Below are positions 22,901 to 33,500 of a stretch of 64,000 bases of DNA, piece by piece. Each line of letters opens with the position of its first letter. Position 1 is the stretch's first letter. The translations under genes were made by a program, and so were the position numbers. Under the pieces are notes generated by a model that worked only from the letters and a program-made list of their open reading frames with translations, searched no databases and was not told the DNA's origin. The DNA is taken from NCBI RefSeq assembly GCF_014839805.1, contig NC_051115.1, positions 4,152,600 to 4,216,599 of the forward strand, in the 5' to 3' direction. Source of the DNA: Manduca sexta (Eukaryota > Arthropoda > Insecta > Lepidoptera > Sphingidae).

Positions 22901-25458
22901 AAGCGTCTTCTGTAGTGGAGACCGCGTCTGGCAAACGTAGCGTGGGATAACATTTGGCCAGATGGCGGGACTTGCACAAGAGGGTAACGGCTGGACGCAT
23001 AAAGCAGCAGACCGGGCTCTCTGGCGTACCTTTGGAGAGGCCTATGTCCAGCAGTGTCCAGTTTTGAGATGTGGTACTGGACGAAGATGCGGCTTATAAG
23101 CTGGACGGCGCGACGAACTAATGTTTCTATACTCACGCAACTCAGAATCACTAATAGACTCTATACCATCTTCCTCAAACGAGTGCTTGAGTACTTTGGA
23201 CATATTGCAAGGAAGAAGAGCGACAACTTGGAGAAACTGATCACCGGCAAAGTAGAGGGCAAAAGAGCACGTGGACGCAACCTAATACGATAGTCCGATC
23301 AGATCCACACCACACTTGATTTATCTGTATACGACGCAATACAGATGGGCAACAGTCGGCTCGATGGCGTGATATTATACAGCGGAAGCTTGTGAGAGGT
23401 GGTCACGACCCTCAGAACTGAGGAGAACGCAAGGAAGGATGTCCAGCAGTAGACTGCACGGGCTGATAATGATTCGTTTCCCTTTTCTTAGCAAGTGGAA
23501 GGCATGGCGATGATGTACGAGTCTCCCGAGGACATCGAGCTGTACCCGGCGCTGTTGGCGGAGCGCGCACTGCCCGGCGCGGCGCTCGGGCCCACGCTCG
23601 CCTGCCTCATGGCGAGCCAGCTGCTGCGGTGGAGGCGCGCTGATCGCTTCTGGTATGAGAACACGGTGCATCCTGGAGCGTTCACTGAAGGTAACGTGAT
23701 GCTGTTATTCATCGGAACGTAATATACTTAAGTCTTATTAAAGTTTTTTTATACGGGAACTGCTAAGTGACCTCGCTGTTGCTGTGAGCAGATTGGATGG
23801 TGTCGTTTGATAAGAGATGATTATAGCTTAGTCGACACAATGACGGCCAGCAGTTGTAGTACTAACATACTCTTGCGTGGAGACTACAATTTTCAAAATT
23901 GTCAAAACTTTTATCGCTAAAACTTATAAAAAACATATTTTTCAAAAACAAATCGCACGAAACAAATCATTCTATACTTAAACTACCGAAGCTTGCTTTT
24001 ACCCCAGTCTAACTTCTCTTACAGAACAACTGCTAGAGATAAGAAAGGCAACTCTCTCGAGGATCATATGTGACCACGGGGAGGAAGTCCATGAAATACA
24101 ACCCAACGCGTTTCTGCTTGCTGGACATGGGTAAGAGACGGTATCAGCCTAAAGCTTAATTCCCGAAGTGATCCGGGTTGACCCCCAAAGGTCCACGGGA
24201 GACTTGACAGGAGTCTACGTTGGCATGACTAAAAATGGGGGTTCACAATTCGTAAGCGAAATTCCACGAAAATGTATCTGGTTTGATAGTAAAGTACTAA
24301 AATGTTGACTTGACTTCATCTATCAATGTAGGCAGATAATATTGATAGGGGTCGTAAGAGGCACGATAACCCCAATATAATTGTCTAGACGCCCCCCACG
24401 ATGGCTGGACAGTAGGTGTATAGCAGTTTCCTGCGAAACCTAAAAAAAAGTCCACCGGAACCAGCAAAATGCTTAAAGGGGTCTATGAGAAAAAAAGTTT
24501 GGGAACCTCCGACCTAAAGCCTCAATTAGACAGAGAAGTTTTCTCACCTCGCACTCGCGTTTATTGAAGGAGCGGCTAAGCGCTTGAAGCGGGAGAGGAG
24601 GGAGGAGGGGGTTGCAAAGATCTACACTAGTACTCTCCTGTCGAAAATAAAATACTTTTTATGAAGTCAGTAAATAAATTGTGACAATGTTAACTGTCGC
24701 CTACGTTCCCTTCGAGGCAATTCTTGTGCGCTCAGACTCCACATTCGTGACCCTAGGCACACAGTCCAGTGTGTATACACTATATATATGGTTGTAACAC
24801 ATTGTGGCCTATAAGGGCGAACATTTCCTGGCCATCTTTCCTCCTCCCATCCTTAGAGGTTTCTTTCTCCTGCACCCACACTTCCTTCCCAGCTATCTCC
24901 TCCAAACTTTCCTCCAGATTTTTGCAGTCACTAAGCCGGGGTATTCAGATATCCCATTCGCAGATATCCTCCGGTATTGACTGCGGGGTCCGATACTAAA
25001 ATAATACTGTTGTCTATACTACCGCTAAGCACAAAAGCGGTATGTTAGGGAAACCTTATTTCGAGATAATCGAAGTTTTGTAAATATAGTTTTATGGTTT
25101 TGTATATAAAACTGAGATAGAGAAACTCTTTTAAGGATTTTTAACAAGTTCTAAACAAGAAACCGTTATTTAGGTAAGTTCATTGGATCGGTATTTCTTT
25201 AAGTTATCTGACGACATAAAAATCAAGATATTGTTTTTTTTTTTTTGAGATACCGCTTTTGGGCTTCGCACGGTAGAATAGAAGTTATAAATTACGGTTA
25301 AGCAGAGGTTATTTTTCAGTAATGAGATGACTGAATGCGTCAACATCCCGTCTCCAAACCTCAACGCTTGGACGGACTCCAGCTGCTCTCGGAAGCAATA
25401 CATCCAGCAGAAGACTTTCTTCACACCAGACCATGTGGACAGTTACTTTGATTGGTGA
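13968..25458 (+). CDS. Animal heme peroxidase family protein, probable pseudoperoxidase (640 aa)
   Basis: Twelve exons: 13968-14092, 15740-15966, 16836-16952, 17827-17975, 18550-18742, 19674-19871, 20395-20539, 21447-21603, 22157-22324, 23492-23690, 24025-24130, 25320-25458; total 1923 nt with every phase matching. Residues 1-17 look like a signal peptide. Family landmarks run in order: an MDGSCNNL segment, the distal motif region (130-138), CLPIEVPPND, a calcium-loop equivalent (207-221), the proximal-His segment LYRNHNAIARKLEALNP with His292, then KGRDAGLPPYNEYR near the C-terminal part of the fold. Active enzymes have a Gln-x-x-x-Asp-His-Asp distal motif; here it reads NVFITGD, so the heme-linked Asp and catalytic His are Thr134 and Gly135. 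The distal Arg position aligns with Gly274. The protein is therefore likely secreted and catalytically inert or altered. Chorion-peroxidase or peroxinectin-like relatives are possible; the exact subfamily is uncertain. Confidence 0.88.
14640..15249. repeat. Unclassified repeat-derived sequence in peroxidase intron 1
   Basis: 14760-14842 (ACGGCTCAA..., GTAGATAAGTATGTG) matches 42280-42360. A 90-codon frame at 14823-15095 starts inside the shared block and shows no known motif. Confidence 0.35.
15250..15360 (+). mobile_element. Penelope-like element relic
   Basis: GTGAAGGCTGCAAAGTGTTC then GAAACGTTGG, a diverged form of the motif at 7330-7360. Confidence 0.4.
15462..15735 (+). repeat. SINE-B copy touching the peroxidase exon 2 acceptor
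   Basis: Full-length copy from TTGAATGATGAGACGAGC to GAGAGATCTACCACCA. The acceptor AG is at 15738-15739, only a few bases beyond the SINE end. Confidence 0.8.
16018..16332 (+). repeat. SINE-A copy
   Basis: Complete copy with A-box-like TAGCCTAGTTGG and tail ATACAGGGCTGATATTATT; intron 2 of the peroxidase gene. Confidence 0.8.
16388..16650 (+). repeat. SINE-D (tRNA-related) copy
   Basis: Has an A-box-like TGGCGTAGTTGAAC, a B box GGGTTCGAATC and the GATATTTGGGTTTTTCTC block. Confidence 0.75.
17255..17515 (+). repeat. LINE 3' end family copy
   Basis: About 250 bp nearly identical to 27836-28083. Both end in an (ATTTC)n tail, TCATTTCATTTCATTTCAT. Confidence 0.75.
18893..19259. mobile_element. 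MITE with CAAAAGCGGTAT inverted ends, with a nested insert
   Basis: Left CTAAGCGCAAAAGCGGTAT, right ATACCGCTTTTGAGCTTACC. About 80 bp (19011-19090) interrupts it relative to the copies at 25018 and 54769; a similar insert sequence is also seen near 48420-48460. Confidence 0.7.
19898..20146 (+). repeat. RTE-like LINE tail (AGCTGACCCGACAGACGTTG type)
   Basis: Starts CTAGCTGACCCGACAGACGT, ends with GTTCACGCGTGATGACATGA and AAATAGGGATTAATG. Related copies are at 25597, 29431 and 40655. Confidence 0.65.
20160..20335 (+). repeat. SINE-D fragment, diverged
   Basis: B-box-like CGTTCAAATCC, then ATTGGATTTTTCTGTTCATT and ACCCGATACGCCGTAAGGC. Confidence 0.5.
20586..20865 (+). repeat. SINE-B copy
   Basis: TTGAATGACGAGTCGAGCTT to TATGAGAGACCTACCAC; peroxidase intron 7. 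Confidence 0.8.
21645..21950 (+). repeat. SINE-A copy
   Basis: GCGATAGCCTAGTTGGGTGT through the tail ATACAGGGCTAATATTAT; peroxidase intron 8. Confidence 0.8.
22452..22745 (-). repeat. SINE-B copy
   Basis: GGTGGTAGGTCTCTCATATG to the AATCCAAAACAATAAAAA end; peroxidase intron 9. Confidence 0.8.
22815..23062 (+). pseudogene. LINE ORF2 C-terminal relic
   Basis: The plus frame decodes fragments such as HKAADRALWRTFGEAYVQQ, the W-x-x-x-GEAY-x-Q-x C-terminus common in insect LINE polyproteins. It is broken by stops. It lies in intron 9 of the peroxidase gene, directly upstream of a second relic. Confidence 0.55.
23063..23470 (+). pseudogene. LINE reverse-transcriptase ORF C-terminal relic
   Basis: Decodes RVLEYFGHIARKKSDNLEKL, then GKVEGKRARGRN, a very common insect LINE ending. 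An in-frame stop follows RGRNLIR, and further coding traces end near CCAGCAGTAGACTGCACGGG. No gene function is expected. Confidence 0.7.
24170..24500 (+). repeat. Unclassified repeat, inverted relative to 52640-52930
   Basis: GACCCCCAAAGGTCCACGGG and GGGGGTTCACAATTCG reappear in reverse complement at about 52815-52900. Confidence 0.5.
24780..25000 (-). repeat. Unclassified repeat, counterpart of 26865-26990
   Basis: CTATAAGGGCGAACATTTCC, GGCCATCTTTCCTCCTCCCA and CACACTTCCTTCCCAG match the inverted block at 26865-26990. Confidence 0.5.
25018..25276. mobile_element. MITE with CAAAAGCGGTAT inverted ends, close to the last peroxidase exon
   Basis: Ends CTACCGCTAAGCACAAAAGC and GCTTTTGGGCTTCGCACGG are inverted repeats. 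The element ends about 43 bp before the exon 12 start at 25320. Confidence 0.75.
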
Positions 25459-25596
25459 AATGTGAGGGTTTTAAAATTATTGTAAGAGATGTTTGTGGAT
25501 TGATATTTCTTTTTTGATGTTTAAGGCTTGTGGTTTTTCGCCCGATTTAAATCGGGCGAATGATGTTAACATCCTTTGCCTTTTTTGATTATAAAG

Positions 25597-25893
25597 CAGC
25601 TGACCGAACAATCGTCCCGTATTAACTGCTTGTTCTTGTTCTGAGGTATTAACTATGAAATGCAGCGCACATTCTGTCAATCGCTGACAGTTATTTCAAA
25701 TACCTGATAGTTATGTAAAAGTAATATTGTCGTTAAGTTTTCTAATGTTCCGCTCAACTTCCTTAATCTTTTCTTTCATAAGAACCGTCTGGCAATAATT
25801 AACACAACAAATAAATAATTAGCGAAATTGTTCAATCCGTTCACGCGTGAGGCGATGACCAAGGGAAATAGAGATTCATATTTATATATATAG
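25597..25893 (+). repeat. RTE-like LINE tail
   Basis: AGCTGACCGAACAATCGTCC to GACCAAGGGAAATAGAGATT. Confidence 0.6.
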
Positions 25894-26597
25894 AATTCAG
25901 AACAGGGAATGAGCCTGCTTTGGGGATGCCTCATTTGCTTTTTTGTTTTAGTCAATATTGCCAGTACAAGTATTTAGTTCCATATAGATTTTAATTTTCC
26001 TGGTCAAGCTATGTTAGCACTAAGTACCTATTATTTTATTACTAAAATGTCTATTCTTAATTGCAGATACCATTTGTCAAATAGAAACAAAACAATCTGC
26101 ATATTTAGATAATTGTATTTCGATTTTATGGAAACTTCACTTTATAAGTAAAACTAACCTATTTAAATTGAACCTTCAAATATGCAGAGATCTCTTCCAA
26201 TATTGAGTTTAGTTTTTTCCACCAAACTAGACTACTTATCGCTGTTTAGACTTGAAATTTTAAATTGTTATTAAGAATTATATACAAGTCTTCTCACGAT
26301 GTGTTTCCATTGACATTAGTACTAAATAACTATGGAAATCGGTTGTTCATGCGTAATAAAGTTTGAATTAGTCTAATACTCGTAACTCATTAATAGTTAA
26401 TAAATGTATTGTTGTTAATAAATTATGTTTTTGTAGTTTATTTTATTTCAAACATTTCCTTTTTTTTAAATCCCAATCCATTATCTTTATATAAGTGCTA
26501 GCGTGCTATTTTTTGCATAATCTATATAAATAGAAACCTTTTTCGCCGGGGGAAACCTGCAAATGGGCCACTGGCTTAGGGACTGCAGGGCCCTGGG

Positions 26598-26847
26598 CCC
26601 TTATTCTGTAAGATAGTGTAAACGCGTAACGCGGCCGTGTCATGTTATCTTCGAGAAATGTGCGTGGAATGGTATTCTGTAAGCCAAATTTCTATAGTCC
26701 TAAACATGATGCGTTGTGTTAAGTGCTTGCTACGCCCTGTCAATAGAAATTTGGCTTACAGAATACCATTCCACACACATTTCTCGAAGATAACATGACA
26801 CGGCCGCGTTACGCGTTTACACTATCATACAGAATAAGGGCCCTGGA
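26598..26847. mobile_element. Palindromic MITE with arms of about 105 bp
   Basis: Starts GGGCCCTTATTCTGTAAGAT and ends ATCATACAGAATAAGGGCCC. The arms pair almost throughout (for example AACGCGGCCGTGTCATGTTA against its complement) around a spacer of about 50 bp. A second copy at 45105-45288 keeps only the right arm well. Confidence 0.85.
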
Positions 26848-27528
26848 GGCAAGTTGGGGATATCTAGGGAAGGAAGTGTGCGAGAACAAGAAGGAACTCT
26901 CCTACGATGGGAGGAGGGGAGAAGGCCAGGAAATATTCGCAAGCCCTCGAAGGCCTCAATGAGAATTGGCAACCATTAGAGCGCACAAATTGCTAAATAC
27001 AAAAAATGTCTTGAACGTACGACTAACGACATCTAGCTAGTATTTGTCTGTACTATTACACATAAGTGGCGCTAAAATAGCTTGTTTATTTGCGTAAATC
27101 TTTCTCTGTTTTTTTTCAATATTTAAAAATCTTGTAAAATGTTGAACTAGTTACAATTATTTTCTCAAGAATCAGATAACAATCTATCTTGTCCCATTTT
27201 GTTGAGGTAGGTTCATAATTACGAAACAAAGTATTATATTGCACTTGCAATAACTAAACGCAGAGGTTTGACATTTATGTTCCGAATCTACAAACTACTT
27301 TAAATACAATATTTAAATGAATGTATTTTTTGTCTCTCTCTACAGTACAAACAGTGCACCAATGTGAAAGCTATACATTAAAAATTATGCCAAAAATATT
27401 AACTTTTAACACACTCAACCTTCCTTGGAAAGGAATTGTTTGGTGAAATCTGTCAAGGCAATATATGTGAAGTCAAAAATATCGACAGGTTTTTATAAGT
27501 TCTTCCATTAATTTAAAAATACAAAATC

Positions 27529-30500
27529 ATGAACGTTGAAGTGAATCCATTAAATATGAATGGTATATGCGTTGGTTGTCTCAGTTCAGACAGAAAACTG
27601 AAGATATTGTCGAATGAAGAAACAAAGTTATTTGTACAAGAATTTCTCGATTCTTTTGTAAGTAAATAAAAGTTTTTAATTAATAAATATGCGGTGTATT
27701 AATCTATATGAAGAAAGTAAGTGTCTATACTGCGAATTGTAAGAGGACAGGGAGCAAAAAACGATAATTATTCAACATATCGAATGCATAAGTTACGTTA
27801 ATTTTTGTATGTATTTTATAATATTAATTAAATTTAAATTAATTTATTCCTTATTTCACGAGCCTATAAATGAACTGCTCTAAACTTTTTTTTTTTTCCT
27901 CTTCTCACTTTATCACTGTATAGTCTTTACCTTAAACTGATTGAAAAGAGCAACACCAGAGTTTCTTGCCCGTTCTTCTCTGGTGAAAACTGCTTTCCGA
28001 ACTGGTGGTAGAGTTAATATTGACGGAATCTAAATAATGTATAACATTTTACAGATTCAAATAAATCATTTCATTTCATTTCATATGAAATTTACAATCC
28101 TTTTTTATAATGAGTATGCATTTTCAAAAATCAAGTTTAGTATAATTCTATAATAAGCTCTACAGGAGACAATTGCCAAATATATAATTACTTCCCAGTA
28201 AGAAGACCTTATAAATAAAAAATCTATCAAAAATTACTAATAAACATTATATTAAATTCAAAACTTACTATCTTACCAATAAATGGGAAATTGCAAAAGT
28301 CACATAATGCCTAGTAATTAAAAAACAATGTTCAAATTAGAACGCTTGCACAATTGAGAGCTGTAATCCACATGGTGGTATATACAGACAAACTGGCCTA
28401 CAAAAGACCTACCAGTTACCAATATTCATAATTTTTTGTATGTTCTCAGCAAAATGCCTTCTCTCCTTATGATAGTAAAGGAAAAGGTGTTCTCATAGAG
28501 TAACAGTTAATAACCGATGATAACCAGCTTAGCGGCCATTCAAGTATTATGTAATGCAATTTTTGAAGATTTTTGACCCCTGTACAACCCCTCCCCCCCT
28601 CCAAAAGTTATGTAACTCTAAAGTTAATTTTTTTTTTGTAATATACACTCATATATTATAATAAATTTTACTCAAAATAGCGGAAAGTCGCTAAATTACC
28701 TTTATTATTGTTTTATAATAAAAAAACTAATGTTACATAACGCTTTGTACGAAACCTCCCTTCCACCCCAGTAATGCATCGTAACGTTCTACTAGACTCC
28801 TTCCCTCCCAACTTGCATTACGTAATACTTGAATGGCCCCTTACACAGTGCCAGCACATTTCAAATCATATAAAAAAACATTTTGAACACTATATGACTA
28901 AAGTTGAGTGACATATAGAAGATAATAGTTTGTACAACTTTGGTACAACAGTTACCGGTTGCAGTGTTCCCTAGGAAATATGCTATCCACCTTTGGTTAT
29001 ATGGACGTGCTAAAGTGACCCCACTGCAACTGATGGTAAGTGGAGTGTGATACAATAGAATGTCGACGAGAGATGATTACCCCTAGGCAGTTGTCAAAAT
29101 TATGCTGGCCGGTTGGAACCACATACACAGGCTGATCCCGGCACGCAACACATTTATGTGTGCCACTATGGTGGGCTTTAACACCTAGCATACAGTTGCT
29201 ATTCGGGCAGATATAAAATGTATCCTGGTTTCTGGTACATTGTATTAGACTGCTATCCACATTACAACTTATATCTACGGCCTGAAGAACCAGGAAGATA
29301 CTGCACTTATGAAAAGACTTGGGCTGGCGAGACTTATAGCTAGCATAGTCCCGACCTTTTACAGGCTAAGTGGGGCAAAAGGAGTTTCTCAATAGGAATG
29401 GTACAACTTACATATACTTATATATAATACTAGCTGACCCGACAGACATTGTCCCGTCTTAACTATGAATTTGCAGCGCGCATACTGTCAATCGCTGACA
29501 GTTATTTCAAACAATTGACAGTTATATAAAATTAATATTTTCGTTAAGTTTTCTTAAATCTTCTAATTTTCCGCGCATTTTTTAAAATTTTTTCCTTCAT
29601 AAGAATCTTCTCCTGACAATAACAAAAAAAAATAGTGAAATCGGTCCAGCCGTTCACGCGTGATGGCGTGACCAAGGAAAATAGGGATTCATTTTTATAT
29701 ATATAGATTTATAGAATATAGTTGTATGTTTTACATTATTGTTAATAGTTCATCAGTTCGAATTGGGTGTACCCTGTAATGGCTGTGAGTTTGTTGCTGT
29801 AAATTTAATATGACGAAATTTTAAAGGCCGAAATATCCATGATTATTAATTATTTTTACGTTTTTCTTTCAACTGCGAGAACTAATCACTAACTAGACGT
29901 GAATTTAAATTCTTTACTTGCCAATACTTGTTTAGTTACCCAGATTAAAGGTGAAACAAAATGTATGAAAATGGACCTTGAGGTATCGCCTTAAATAAAA
30001 AAATTATGCTGCAATGCTTTTATTTCCAGGATATGGTGAAAGAGTCAGTACTATTATGTTGGGAATGCGTCGCTATAGTACAAAAGACCGTTCGATTTAA
30101 GAAGCAAGTGAAATATGCAAAGAGCTATCTCATGACGTGTTTGGTAAGAACACACTTCTCCCTCTTTCTCCAATCCTTGTATCATGGTTAGGAAATATTT
30201 ATTAATTAACTCTCAATCATAATAAGTAAATTTTACAAGTTAATTACACAATAACATATATAAACATACATATTACTCTTAAACTTAATCGAAGAGGCCG
30301 CCACGGACCATGACTGGCGTAAAGGTGCCCATAATGCTGGCAACATTACCACACTGTATAGAAATTAGGGAATTAGATTAAGAAGGCTTTGAAGTGACAG
30401 TAAAACACTGCAGTCGGATATTGACTGATTTATTTAAAAAAAATACTGGCGATTACAATCGTTTGTCTACCGCTTATACATACTTATAGCTATGTTTATA

Positions 30501-33500
30501 TGATCTATGCGCTCGAGGCGGTACGGTATCTTACAGGTTTATTCCTCAAAGTGTTGCTCGTAGTTTCGGCCGCGTCAAAAGCCTTTCACGCTATGAACGT
30601 CCATAAACATTGTAGCAATTCGTAACGTCAACTGAATTACGCTAGCCACATCAATTAAATGTTTGTACAAATATTTCCTATGAGAGCAAATTTAAGGGAT
30701 AAAAAGTAACCTATATGTTATGCAGGACATGGTCTATCCATGTGCCAAATTTCATCCAAATCCATTCAGCAGTTTCTGCGATTACTTCTAAACAATATTT
30801 TCAATTTAGAAGCATGCCTTTTTTGTCACTGTTTTTTTGCGGGCATGCTAATTCTCGAAAGATGTAAGTCCATAATTTTTTGTACTCCACTCCCTACCTG
30901 TACGTTTTAATGGCAATTTTTCGATATTTTTGAAATTTTCTTTGAAGGCACTGTGTCCCCACAAAACGGCCCTGGTAAGAAATAACACCTGTTTCCCTTT
31001 TATACCTATTCATCATTCAATCATGTCTTCAACTCTTTCATTTACTGCTGGCCAACATTAAACTATTTTATAGTTAAAATAAAACTATTTTATGAATTCA
31101 CATAAAAATAAATTATCATTTTATAGATACGTTATTGTCTCATTACCTTTCTATTGTTTATATTAACTAAGTCATATCTCTCTAACCTATTGTTTACAGC
31201 CCAACACTCCAGCGCCGACATTATCAAAATTAAAAATAACGGAGACACAAATTCTAGACGTAAAAATGTCGAGTCATAAAAAGACTCGAAAATCTAAAAT
31301 GAAAATAACTCAAAGTAACACAGAATCTCAAAGTATAAGTATGGTAACTTGTGATTTAATATATAAAGATGATTTAAAAAAAGACTCCGACCAAAATGAC
31401 TCCAACACTGACTCTAAAATTAATAAAGAGAATGTATCAATGCAAGAAGTCGTTAAAATAGACTCGGATGTGCGCGAGACTAAAAACGAAGACTCGACTG
31501 TCCGTAAATACGAATATTACCCATTCCCGGACGTGTTGGTGAAAACCGAAGACTCGAGCAGTTTAGACATGGATGTGGAAGGTTATTATATGGACGATAA
31601 TGCGGAGTATGGAGACACGGGAAATGTTACGGTGAGTCTTTTCACTCACAATATGAGCCAAAAAAACGCATGCGCATAAATATTTTTAAAGAGCCAAAAG
31701 AACTAAATATCTTTGATTAATTTTTAGTAATTTAGTTATAATACATATCAATATTACAAAAATGCGTTTATGCATGCGCATAAATTCTGTTAAATAGCCA
31801 AAAAAACTAAATAACTTTGTTTACTTAGTAACTTAGTTACTGTATATTAATATTATGATATGATTTGCTGATGATAGGATATATTTTATATCTCGGATAG
31901 CGACCGTACACAAGATGTTAAAACCCGCCATAGTGGCACACGTAAACGTTCCGGGATCAGCCTGTGTATATTCCAACAGGCATAATTGTGTCGACTGAGG
32001 GGGGTAATCATCTCTCATTAGTCGACATTTTATTGGACCCCAAAGTGGGTATACTGCCGTGGCCTATAATAAAAATATATTTAAAATGCTTAATTATTGT
32101 TTAACTGCTTTAACCTAATCAAAATTTTCTCTGTTCGAGATGGTTGCTACAAACAATTTAAAAAATACTCTAAACCGTTGGATTTTTAATACATAACTTT
32201 ATCTATTTTAAGTGAAATATAAATCATTTTTTTCAGGAGATAGCAAAAGTCGACATCAAAGAAGTAAATGGTAAACTAAAAAGTACAAAACGCAAACAAG
32301 ACGCGACGTATTCGGATTCTGACGACGAGCCGCTCGTCAAGAAAAAGGAGGAGAAGAAATGCAGAAAGAGAAAGAAGGAGAAGGATTGTAAGTGTTTAAA
32401 CGACAAAATATTTTTACAGAATATATAATATCAGCCCTGTATGATATACTGTCCCACTGCACGGGTCTCCTCTACTACTGAGAGGGATAAGCCCTATATC
32501 CACTACGCTGTAGTGCGGGCAGACTTCACACACTGTCAACATTCCTATAGAGAACTTCTCAGGTATGCAGGTTTCCTCACGATGTATTCCTTCACCGTTA
32601 ACTTATAAAGGAACAATTTTTTTTTAAACACGGCCAAGTGACCCTACTACATCTGATGGTAAGTGGAGTCCAATAGAATGTCGACTGACGAGAGATGATT
32701 ACCCGACAGTCGACACAATTATGTTGGAACTGGAAATACACAGGCTGATCCCTGAACACTTACGTGTGCCACTATGGCGGGTTTTAACACCTTGTGTACG
32801 GTTGCTATTCGGGCGGATATAAAATATATCCTGCCACCAGCAAATCATAATTTATTTAAATATCAGCGCATGATTTATAATTAAAACTTTTGTCACTCGT
32901 ATAAGAGAATATGAATATTAACACTTTTTATTTATTTAAATAAAACATTGTCCGTCCAAGCCTCCGGGCCCAAGCCGTCCCGTCGCGAGAAGCCGGCGGG
33001 CGTGGTGGCGAGCGCGAGGGTGGCGCGGAAGCTGCAGGAGCTCAACGTGGCCGCCGACCAGCTCGAGATGGTGCTGCTCAGCTGGCAGGAGGTGGGTGCG
33101 GTAGAGATGTTGTACACTTTTGTTTTTAATATATTTTGAATGTATATTGTTTTTTATGTATGGACGGTCCCGGAGTCCCTTGTTGCAGTCCCGGATCTAA
33201 GGGGGGGCTAGCCGGGGCCCATGTCCCGGGCGGCGAATTCAGAGGGCGGAATATACAAACTTAGCAGACAAATACATAACTCAACATTAATGCAACTTTG
33301 ACTACTGAGACATCGAGTACATTCAATACTAAAATTACTTCCCGCGGAGCGCGAAATGATAATGATGACAAAGCTAAAAATATAGGTGGATGGCGGCGGC
33401 ATTTTCCAAATTTTGCCACGCCTCGAAAAATTTAAGATCCAGGCCTGTCTTGTTGCACTAAGATAGCTGCTCAGAACCGTCCCTGCGCTATACCGCATTG

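Larger units (their letters stand above)
25459..27528. other. Intergenic region, repeats only
   Basis: Holds an RTE-like tail (25597-25893), a large palindromic MITE (26598-26847) and a short repeat (26865-26990). The rest is AT-rich. 27360-27528 must contain the 5' untranslated region and promoter of the zinc-finger gene; no core element is clear. Confidence 0.5.
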
